Shown: in pieces, positions 1 to 6,182 of the stretch
Layout: every line of letters starts with the position of its first letter
Position numbering within the stretch: the first letter of the stretch is position 1
Source of the DNA: Planctomycetota bacterium
GTDB taxonomy: Bacteria; Planctomycetota; JAJSAM01; JAJVHW01
DNA: 64,000 bases
Direction of reading: 5' to 3'
Assembly: GCA_024280885.1 (NCBI GenBank)
Contig: JAJRPF010000048.1
Coordinates: forward strand, 248,001-312,000
Notes under the pieces: generated by a model
Seen by the model: only the letters and a program-made list of their open reading frames with translations
The model's database searches: none
Told to the model about the DNA's origin: nothing
Made by a program: the position numbers and the translations under genes

Positions 1-193
1 CATGGAAGGATCGCCGACGTAGATCGGCGAAGCTGTAGATGCGACGCGCGGCGAGCGGCATGGTGAGGGGGGCGAGCTCGACACCGGCCGCCGCAAACTC
101 GGGGTCGTACTCGAACCGGGCGAAGCGCTCGTCAGCGCGCATCGAGACGTAGCCGATCACAGTTCCCCACAGGGTCACCGTGGCGGTGCTCAC
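1..193 (-). CDS. hipA: HipA-type serine/threonine kinase toxin, N-terminal fragment
   Basis: The window edge cuts this gene, so only the first 64 residues are present. They read as the N-terminal subdomain of the HipA family: the strand TVTLWGTVIGYVSM followed by FARFEYDPEF and the conserved LAPLTMPL segment. HipA kinases phosphorylate aminoacyl-tRNA synthetases and are held inactive by HipB. The catalytic part lies outside the window. The GTG start overlaps the stop of the upstream antitoxin gene by 4 bp (GTGA), the translational coupling typical of hipBA. I chose this start because of that overlap and because the protein begins directly in the first beta strand. I am fairly sure of the family; whether the kinase is intact cannot be seen. 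Confidence 0.8.
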   Translation of the reverse strand, partial: MSTATVTLWGTVIGYVSMRADERFARFEYDPEFAAAGVELAPLTMPLAARRIYSFADLRRRSFH

Positions 194-528
194 GGTTGCT
201 CATCCCCCCAGCTGAATCCCGAGCGCGCCGAATGCCCACCCCGGCGAGCGCGGTTTCCGTGGCGCCGAGCTTCGGCCATCGGAGAGTCGAGCGTCGCGGG
301 CACGAGTGCGTTGATCGCGGACTCCATGCCGAGAGCCTTCAGGATCTTCAGCCACGAGCTGAGCTGCCCGTCCTGGCCATCCTCGATCCTGCGGAGCGTC
401 GCGACCCCGATGCCCGCCTCGTCGGCCAGCGCCTGCTGCGTCTGGTTCCGCTGCTTGCGGACCCGCGTGAGTCGATCTCCTAGCTCGTCGAGGATGGCCG
501 CGTCGGGTGTTAGTTGGTCGATCTGCAT
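190..528 (-). CDS. hipB: HipB-type XRE-family antitoxin/repressor
   Basis: This is a DNA-binding antitoxin of about 112 residues. Residues about 17-70 form an XRE/Cro-type helix-turn-helix (DRLTRVRKQRNQTQQALADEAG then GVATLRRIEDG), followed by LSSWLKILKALG as in HipB proteins. The C-terminal 30 residues are Arg/Ser-rich and probably flexible. It should bind and neutralise the downstream HipA and repress the operon. A GTG at 561 would add 11 residues. I prefer the ATG at 528 because a perfect inverted repeat (532-547) lies just upstream of it and would otherwise be inside the coding sequence. No clear Shine-Dalgarno sequence is visible. The 3' end overlaps hipA by 4 bp. Confidence 0.82.
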   Translation of the reverse strand: MQIDQLTPDAAILDELGDRLTRVRKQRNQTQQALADEAGIGVATLRRIEDGQDGQLSSWLKILKALGMESAINALVPATLDSPMAEARRHGNRARRGGHSARSGFSWGDEQP

Positions 529-531
529 ATG

Positions 532-547
532 ATCAGTATCGACTGAT
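532..547. promoter_or_regulatory. Candidate HipB operator (inverted repeat)
   Basis: ATCAGT-ATCG-ACTGAT is a perfect 6-bp inverted repeat with a 4-bp spacer, directly upstream of the preferred hipB start. HipB-family antitoxins autoregulate through such dyads. The assignment rests on position and symmetry only. Confidence 0.45.
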
Positions 548-571
548 TGTCTGCTGTTCACGGCATATTTA

Positions 572-586
572 GATCACGAATGATCG
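572..586. repeat. 15-bp direct repeat, copy 1 (GATCRCGAATGATCG)
   Basis: GATCACGAATGATCG sits 40 bp upstream of the hipB start and recurs with one A/G change at 694-708. Both copies lie in the AT-richer spacer upstream of hipBA, so they may be further operator sites or the marks of an insertion. Confidence 0.5.
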
Positions 587-693
587 CATTCCTGGGTGTC
601 CAGCCGCCAGCGGCGCGGCTCGGCCCAGTTCCCGACAGAGGACAGAGTTTGCGATTATGTGTGATAGATAAATGCTCAAAATCGGCAGATAGT

Positions 694-708
694 GATCGCG
701 AATGATCG
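694..708. repeat. 15-bp direct repeat, copy 2 (GATCRCGAATGATCG)
   Basis: GATCGCGAATGATCG is the second copy of the motif at 572-586, 122 bp away and in the same orientation. It lies 14 bp before the inverted-repeat-element fragment at 722-747. Confidence 0.5.
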
Positions 709-721
709 TTCTCGTCAGGGC

Positions 722-747
722 CTAGGGGTTTCTGGCCGGGCCCGTAG
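722..747 (+). repeat. Solo end fragment of the TIR element
   Basis: CTAGGGGTTTCTGGCCG followed by CCCGTAG matches the right terminus of the element at 21943-22147 (shared core GGGGTTTCTGGCCG, then a C-run and TAG). The rest of the element is absent, so this looks like a deletion derivative or an isolated terminus. Confidence 0.55.
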
Positions 748-1073
748 CCTCGGCCCGCGGTGTCACGGTCGAGCCCTCGGCCCGTGCGCCTGCTGGCGGA
801 GCGGCGTCCGGCGTCCTCCGTCGTGGCGAACGGCCCGGCGAGACAGGCGACGCGCGGCCTACGATCTCGGAACCGTTGGAGGCCGAATGCCGCAGCGGAT
901 CGACGTCCCCGCGCCGTCGGGGCCCGGTGGGCTCACCCAGATCACGGTGCGCTGAGGAGCGCGCGCCGCGCCGCGGTCGTGCTTGCGTGGGGGCGCGGCG
1001 GTTGCGCGGGTAGAACGCGGGCGCTCGTCCGCGTGGCACCTTCGTCGCGGGCCGGGCCGGGAGAGATTTAGCC

Positions 1074-1424
1074 ATGGCACGTGGACACACTTCGATGCGA
1101 GGGCGACTGGACCGTCTGCGGGCGGAGGCCTCCGCGACCGAGACCGAGCGCGACGAGAAGCGCAAGGCGAAGGAGGCCGCGGCCGCCGCGCCGGGGGTCG
1201 AGAAGCCTAAGCGGGCTGCGACCAAGAAGGCCGCCGCATCCATGCCGGGCGCGACGCGGATGAAGATGGTCTGGGCCATCTGTGATCGGCGCGCCGATAC
1301 GGTGCAGACGTTCGCGTTCCCGCAGAAGGCCGCCGCCGAGGCGGAACTCGCGCGCGTCAACGCCGAGGCGTCGTCAAAGGATCAGCACGTCCTGCAGCAG
1401 CGCCGCGTCCCGATGGACGCATAG
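1074..1424 (+). CDS. Small basic Ala/Lys-rich hypothetical protein
   Basis: A 116-residue protein of unknown function. Residues 1-70 are rich in Arg, Lys, Glu and Ala (an ERDEKRKAKEAAAAA stretch, then KRAATKKAAAS), suggesting a helical, nucleic-acid-friendly segment. The C-terminal half (MVWAICDRRADTVQTFAFPQ onwards) is more ordinary, with a predicted helix KAAAEAELARVNAEA. The ATG is preceded by a GGGAGAG motif at good spacing, and third codon positions are strongly G/C, so I consider it real. It stands alone between the hipBA spacer and a convergent operon. I do not recognise a family. A longer antisense frame over the same DNA was judged a shadow. Confidence 0.6.
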   Translation: MARGHTSMRGRLDRLRAEASATETERDEKRKAKEAAAAAPGVEKPKRAATKKAAASMPGATRMKMVWAICDRRADTVQTFAFPQKAAAEAELARVNAEASSKDQHVLQQRRVPMDA

Positions 1425-1438
1425 CGATACGGAGCGCC

Positions 1439-2461
1439 TCAGCGCCAGAGCGCTTCCAACTCCGTGAGGCGTTCGTCGAAGTTGTCCACCACGTCGTTCC
1501 AATCGACCTTCATCGCGCGGAACGTCGGTGGGCCGACGACACTCGCCGGGCGCTTCACCGACTCCCGCACCGGGATCTGCGCGCTGTCGCCGTGGGCGAG
1601 CATCTCTTCCACGCGCTCGGAGAGCAGGAAGTCGATCAGTTGCTGGCCCAGGTCGGCGCGCGGACCGTCCTTGATCAGCGCCACTGTATTGGGGATCAAG
1701 AGCGTCCCGATCCCGCCGTCTTCCTGGTCGGGATAGACGCGCGCGACGGGGCGTCCGTCGCGTAGCACTTTCTCGTAGTCGTCGGTGTCGGTGAACCCGA
1801 ACGCGACCTGTCCGCCGGCGACCGAGCGCGCGAGTGGACCGTTGCCCGACGGGAAGAGAGCCTGGTTCGTGTGCAGACCGCGGAACCACGTGCGGGCGCC
1901 CTCGTTTCCGAGCATCGTGTAGAGGACAGCGGCGTGCGTCAGTGTGGTTCCCGTGAGCGGGCGGACGAACGCGGTGCGTCCCTTCCACTGCTCGTCGAGC
2001 AGATCGTTCATGGACGTGGGTCGCTTGTCCTCCGGAACGAGCTCGGTGTTCACGATGAGGATGCGCGCGCGCGCGCCGAACCCGGTCCAGAGCCGGTCCG
2101 GGTCCCGGAACTCCTCGGGGATGTCGTTCGCGGCAGCGGAGTCGTAGGGCGCGAGAATGCCCTCGCGCCCGAGCCGGATCGTGTGCATGACTTCGTTGTT
2201 CCAGAAGACGTCGGCGCGCGGGTTGCCGCGTTCCTCGCGGAGCTTCTGGACGAGGCCGACCGTCTTGTTCGCCTCGGTGTCGAACGTGCGATGCACGTGG
2301 ATGCCGGTCTCGCGCTCGAAGGCGTCGAGGATCGGTAGCGCGTGCGCGTCGTCGACGGCGCAGTAGAGGGTGACGCCTTCCTGTTTCGGCCATAGCAGGG
2401 CCGCCCCGATCAGGGCGGAAACGGAGAGTGCGGCGAGCGCCAGGAATACGTTGGGTTTCAT
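1439..2461 (-). CDS. Iron(III)/AfuA-type extracytoplasmic substrate-binding protein
   Basis: A 340-residue periplasmic binding protein of the iron/AfuA/PgtC class. The N-terminal 24 residues form a signal or anchor segment (VFLALAALSVSALIGAALLW). It is followed by GVTLYCAVDDAHALPILDAFERETG, the usual first strand and helix of the fold, and by ADVFWNNEV and later FGFTDTDDYEKV. No ABC permease or ATPase gene is next to it. Instead it is the last gene of an overlapping operon (ATGA overlap with the response regulator), which suggests that it is either regulated by this two-component system or acts as its ligand-sensing partner, as AfuA/PgtC-like proteins do elsewhere. The ligand cannot be told from sequence: ferric iron and phosphorylated sugars are both bound within this family. 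Confidence 0.85.
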   Translation of the reverse strand: MKPNVFLALAALSVSALIGAALLWPKQEGVTLYCAVDDAHALPILDAFERETGIHVHRTFDTEANKTVGLVQKLREERGNPRADVFWNNEVMHTIRLGREGILAPYDSAAANDIPEEFRDPDRLWTGFGARARILIVNTELVPEDKRPTSMNDLLDEQWKGRTAFVRPLTGTTLTHAAVLYTMLGNEGARTWFRGLHTNQALFPSGNGPLARSVAGGQVAFGFTDTDDYEKVLRDGRPVARVYPDQEDGGIGTLLIPNTVALIKDGPRADLGQQLIDFLLSERVEEMLAHGDSAQIPVRESVKRPASVVGPPTFRAMKVDWNDVVDNFDERLTELEALWR

Positions 2462-3243
2462 CGGTCCTCCTCGTGGGCCGTGCGTGATCCGTGCCGGTAG
2501 TCGTCAGCGTAGAGGCCGAGGTCGGTGACCTTCCGGTGCATATTCGGACGTGTGATCCCGGCGATCTCCGCGGCTCGGCTGACATTGCCGTCGGTCAGGC
2601 GCAGCAACTCGTCGGCGTAGATCAACTCGGTCAGGCGAACAACGTCTCGGAGACCGAGATCACCGGATGTCGTCTCCTGCGCGGCGGGCAGGTCACGCGC
2701 CGCTACGCGCTCGCGCAGCCACGCCACGATGCCGCGTTCTGGTGTCGCGACGTTGGCCGTGTCCTGGTTGCGGGGCGCGCGGTGCTCCCTCTGTCTCGGC
2801 GCAGAGGGGGTTCGCTCCGCGTCCCCGCCGCCCTCGACGCCGCGCACAGTCGGCGGGCGCTCGATCGCGTTTGCGCCGCCGAGAGCCTTCGCCACAACCG
2901 TACGGATCTCGTCCACCCGAAACGGCTTGGTGATGTAGTCGGTCGCGCCCTGCTTCATCGCTTGCAGTGCGTTCTCGACGGAGCCGTAGGCTGTCATCAA
3001 TACAACCGGCAGATGGGGGAGCGTCGCGCGCAGAGCACGCATCAACGCGACGCCGTCCATGCCGGGCATGCGCACGTCCACGAGCGCCAGATCCGGTGTG
3101 CGCGCATGCGCCGCCTCGACCGCCGCCGGTCCATCAGGCGCCTCGATGACGTCGTAGCCCTCGCGGCGCAACGTCTTGCCGAGGAAGTAGCGCATGCTCT
3201 CCTCGTCGTCCACTACCAGGATGACCCGTCGTCGCTCGATCAC
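2458..3243 (-). CDS. Response regulator: receiver plus Fis-type HTH, no AAA+ domain
   Basis: This 261-residue regulator has a receiver domain at about 7-125 with acidic residues D12/D13, phosphoacceptor D56, T84 and K106. An Arg/Pro-rich linker of about 80 residues follows, then a C-terminal Fis-type helix-turn-helix (DGNVSRAAEIAGITRPNMHRKV). The central sigma-54 ATPase of NtrC-type regulators is missing, so this is an ActR/RegA-like arrangement that would act with the housekeeping polymerase. It overlaps the kinase gene upstream and the binding-protein gene downstream by 4 bp each, so all are translationally coupled. The likely partner is the kinase at 3240-4853. Confidence 0.9.
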   Translation of the reverse strand: MIERRRVILVVDDEESMRYFLGKTLRREGYDVIEAPDGPAAVEAAHARTPDLALVDVRMPGMDGVALMRALRATLPHLPVVLMTAYGSVENALQAMKQGATDYITKPFRVDEIRTVVAKALGGANAIERPPTVRGVEGGGDAERTPSAPRQREHRAPRNQDTANVATPERGIVAWLRERVAARDLPAAQETTSGDLGLRDVVRLTELIYADELLRLTDGNVSRAAEIAGITRPNMHRKVTDLGLYADDYRHGSRTAHEEDR

Positions 3244-4853
3244 AGCTCACCTCCGGTGCCAATATTGCGTGTGCGCGGCGCGCGCCCAGACGGATTGCCA
3301 GGGCTACCCGCGCGGGGCAGTACGACACGGAAGGTCGCGCCGTCTCCCACTTCGCTCTCGATGTCGATCCGGCCGCCGTGCGCGCGGACGATGCCGTAGC
3401 TCACCGAGAGGCCGAGGCCGGTGCCCTCGACTCCGCGCGTGCTGAAGAATGGCTCGAAGAGGCGACCGCGGTCGGCCGCGGAGATCCCGTGGCCGGTGTC
3501 GCTGACGCGCAGCGTCACGGTCGTGTCGTCGCCCGTTGCCGCGATGGTCAGCGTGCCGCCACGCTCGCGCATCGCGTGGATGGCGTTCGTCGTCAGATTG
3601 AGGAGCACCTGGTGCAGACCGGATGCCTCGGCGGTCAGCACTGTGTCGCCGGTGATCTCGACCGCGACGTCAACGCCCACGCGATTGGCCTCCGGATCGA
3701 CGAGTTGGGCTACGTCGGACACGAGATCCGCTGCGTCCAGCGGCTCGGCGTCGCCGGTTCCGGGGCGCGCGAAGCGCAACAAATTGGCGGTGATAGCCGT
3801 TCCACGCCTCGCCGTGCGTTCGATCATCGCGAGCGTCGCGCGCAACTCGTCGGGATCGTCCTCCCGCGCCGCATCCTCCGCGCAGCCGAGGACTCCGCCG
3901 AGCAGGTTGTTGAACTCATGCGCGACACCGCCCGCGAGCGTGCCGAGTGACGCCAGTTTGTCGGCCTGTCGGAGCGCGTTCTCCTTCGCGCGCAACTCTT
4001 CCATCGTGCGTTCGAGTCGACGGTTCGCGTCGCGGCTCTCTTCCAGTGCCGCCGAGAGCGCCGCCGTCTTGGTGCGCACGCGTTCTTCCAGACCCGCGTT
4101 CAGGCTTGCGAGTTCGTCGTGCGCTTCTTCGAGACTCGCCGTCATCGCGTTGAACGACTCGGCCAGCCGCGCGACTTCGTCGTCACCGTCCACCGGAATG
4201 CGCGTCCCGAGATCGCCCTTCGCGACCGCCCGTGTCGCCTCGCCGAGACGCCGCACGGGTGCGAGCACGGCGCGATAGAGCAGGCCGCCATGGAGCAGGA
4301 AGAGCGTGGCGACCAGTGCGAGCAGCAACGCTGCGGCGCGCATGGCGATCGACCGCCCGAAGCTCTCGGCTCGCTCGCGATTGCGCGTCGAGACGCGGAC
4401 TGCTTCCGTCGCGATCCGTTGTTCGGCCCGCTGCCGGATCGTGTCGGTCAGGACGTCGAGATTGCGCTCCGTCTCGGCGCGCATCTCGCCCAGGCGCTCG
4501 CGGGTCAGTGCCCGAACGCCCTGCGTGTCGTCCGTGACGAGTTCCAGCGGCAGGTCTTCGACCGTGGCGGCAGTCCCGTCGAGTAGTTGCACCGTCTTCG
4601 CCCGCACGAGCCATGCGGCGTTTCCGGCATCGGCTCGCGCGGCTTCGCTCGCCCGCATGGCCTGGTCGCGCAGCAACTCCCCCGACTCGTCTTCGAACGA
4701 CGATTGGAGGTACGGTCGAAAGAGAAGCACGAGGACGATTGCGGCGAGTGCGAGACCCACGCCCAGCGCGGCGGAGGTGCGCACGATCAGGGATCGCGAT
4801 GGGGGCAGCGCTTCCGTGTCCGCGCCAGTTCCGGCGTCGGTCGCGGCGTTCAT
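3240..4853 (-). CDS. Membrane sensor histidine kinase with HAMP domain
   Basis: A 537-residue sensor kinase. A first membrane helix lies at about 24-46 and a second at about 180-205, bracketing a periplasmic sensor of about 135 residues rich in helix. It is followed by HAMP (APVRRLGEATRAVAKGDLGTRIPV), a coiled coil, HisKA with the phosphoacceptor His near residue 312 (GVAHEFNNLLGG) and a HATPase_c domain with N box (LTTNAIHAM), G1 (DTGHGIS) and G2 (GTGLGLS). The start at 4853 overlaps the stop of the preceding binding-protein gene (ATGA), which is why I reject a longer upstream frame. The sensor probably reads ligand occupancy of one of the two binding proteins encoded in the same operon. Confidence 0.92.
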   Translation of the reverse strand: MNAATDAGTGADTEALPPSRSLIVRTSAALGVGLALAAIVLVLLFRPYLQSSFEDESGELLRDQAMRASEAARADAGNAAWLVRAKTVQLLDGTAATVEDLPLELVTDDTQGVRALTRERLGEMRAETERNLDVLTDTIRQRAEQRIATEAVRVSTRNRERAESFGRSIAMRAAALLLALVATLFLLHGGLLYRAVLAPVRRLGEATRAVAKGDLGTRIPVDGDDEVARLAESFNAMTASLEEAHDELASLNAGLEERVRTKTAALSAALEESRDANRRLERTMEELRAKENALRQADKLASLGTLAGGVAHEFNNLLGGVLGCAEDAAREDDPDELRATLAMIERTARRGTAITANLLRFARPGTGDAEPLDAADLVSDVAQLVDPEANRVGVDVAVEITGDTVLTAEASGLHQVLLNLTTNAIHAMRERGGTLTIAATGDDTTVTLRVSDTGHGISAADRGRLFEPFFSTRGVEGTGLGLSVSYGIVRAHGGRIDIESEVGDGATFRVVLPRAGSPGNPSGRAPRTRNIGTGGEL

Positions 4854-5911
4854 CGGCGCCTCCCAATCGCCGGGACCAGATGATCCGCCGTGGCAATGAC
4901 CGCCAACGGGATCTCGTGTCCCAGCCGCTGCGCCGCGTTCAGGCTGATCTCGTGTCGCACTCGGCGCGGTCGGACGATGCCGACCTCCTCGGGCGCGGCT
5001 CCGCGAAGGATGCGTCGTGCGAGGGCGGCCGCGAGGAGGCCCTGCGTCCGCGGCGACGTGCGCAGGATGGCCGACGCCCCTGCGTCGAGATGTCCGCGGC
5101 GTGACCCGAGGAGCGCCACCCCCTTGCCTTCGAGTGCCCGCGCGATCGTCTCCGCTTGCGCAGCCGAGATCGCGGGCGGCAACCAGATCGCCTCGCACGA
5201 CGCGCTCAGCGCGGCGACCCGATCAAGCGTCTCGACGTCGGCCCGTGTCGTGGTCTCTGTCGCTGTCTGCGTCGTGGCCTGTGTCGTCGCGTTGTCGGGT
5301 GACGCGCGGGCGACGCGCATTCCGGCGCGGATCGCCGCCTTCTCGACCGCATCGCAGAGCGTGCGAGATTCTCTGTCCGGCGCCGTCACGATTCCCAGCG
5401 TCCGGAGCGCGGGCGTGATGCGTGGCGCCCAGGCGACGATCTGAGCGGCCGCAACGCCGCCAGCGACGCCGCAGATGTTACCGCGCCCCGGTAACCCGAG
5501 CGTCTCTGGGTATCCCACAGCGGCGAAGACCACCGACGGCGCGCGCAGCGTGTCTCGCGCGAGCTGCGCTGCGTCGGGGCCGAGTACAAAGACCACGTCG
5601 ACGCCCTCGAGTGCGAACTCGTGGAGTGCCGCGCGCGCAGTTGTCTCGTCGCTTGTGACGCTGCGTTCGAGAACTTGCGGCGCGAGCCCGGAGAGGCGGA
5701 AACCCTCGCGCAGCCCGGCCGCTGCGCCCTCCACGGCGGCATCGGTCTCCATCGAGAAGAGGCCGTAGCGGGGGCCGGACGACGCCGCCGCGTGGCTCGA
5801 TGGTCCGCTTCCGAGCAGCACACAGCATCCGATCGTCGCCGCGAGCGCGAGCAGGGCTCGGGCTCGCGGCACAGGCGGAGAGTGTCGCAAGCGGGCGGAG
5901 AGGGAGCGCAT
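4850..5911 (-). CDS. ABC-type substrate-binding protein (ABC_sub_bind/PF04392-like)
   Basis: A 353-residue secreted protein that opens the four-gene operon. After the start come RARALLALAATIGCCVLLGSG, a signal peptide with a possible lipidated Cys, and then the two-lobed fold of the ABC_sub_bind family: VDVVFVLGPDAAQLARDTL, PSVVFAAVGYPETLG and a second lobe ending in EISLNAAQRLGHEIPLAVIATADHLV, a typical C terminus of that family. A Thr-rich insertion (TTQATTQTATETTT) lies between the lobes. There is no transporter gene nearby, so a sensory role with the adjacent kinase is more likely than uptake. The start at 5911 gives a proper signal peptide; the longer frame adds 36 residues without one. 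Confidence 0.8.
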   Translation of the reverse strand: MRSLSARLRHSPPVPRARALLALAATIGCCVLLGSGPSSHAAASSGPRYGLFSMETDAAVEGAAAGLREGFRLSGLAPQVLERSVTSDETTARAALHEFALEGVDVVFVLGPDAAQLARDTLRAPSVVFAAVGYPETLGLPGRGNICGVAGGVAAAQIVAWAPRITPALRTLGIVTAPDRESRTLCDAVEKAAIRAGMRVARASPDNATTQATTQTATETTTRADVETLDRVAALSASCEAIWLPPAISAAQAETIARALEGKGVALLGSRRGHLDAGASAILRTSPRTQGLLAAALARRILRGAAPEEVGIVRPRRVRHEISLNAAQRLGHEIPLAVIATADHLVPAIGRRR

Positions 5912-5932
5912 GGCGTTCGTCCAGTCGTGGTG

Positions 5933-5949
5933 GGTGCAAGTCCTGCACC
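5933..5949. promoter_or_regulatory. Inverted repeat in the leader of the sensor operon
   Basis: GGTGCA-AGTCC-TGCACC lies 21 bp upstream of the first gene of the operon, between divergent genes. It could be an operator for the response regulator or a short leader hairpin. Only the symmetry supports it. Confidence 0.3.
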
Positions 5950-6182
5950 AGTCACGAGTGTGCCGCTGGCGACACGTCATTGCAATGTTCGAACCGCGAG
6001 GCCACGAAGAGCGTCTCAAAGGAGCGGGCGGACCGTAAAGAGGAGTACCGGACCAGGAAACGACGGATGGATCCAGACGTGGGGCGCTTCACGCGAGACC
6101 CCACCGGGGATGTCCGTTTACACTTCTGGGCCACACCCCGCGGACGCCCGGCGTCCGAACCGGCCCAGCCGAGGACGAATCC

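Larger units (their letters stand above)
562..1073. other. Gene-free spacer upstream of hipBA
   Basis: This 512-bp stretch has no coding sequence I can support. It holds two copies of a 15-bp direct repeat, an AT-richer patch at 653-690 that could carry promoters, and at 722-747 a solo end of the terminal-inverted-repeat element found complete at 21943-22147. Reading frames here are open only because of high G+C and have no recognisable protein features. Confidence 0.6.

Noticed and set aside
722..1360. 212-residue minus-strand frame over the spacer and the small basic gene
   Set aside because: Arg/Ala/Pro-rich without domains or ribosome-binding site, and it opposes a plus-strand gene that has both a good start and coding-type third positions.
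4854..5198. N-terminal extension of the histidine kinase
   Set aside because: The extension lies inside the upstream binding-protein gene; the ATGA overlap at 4850-4853 and the first membrane helix support the shorter form.
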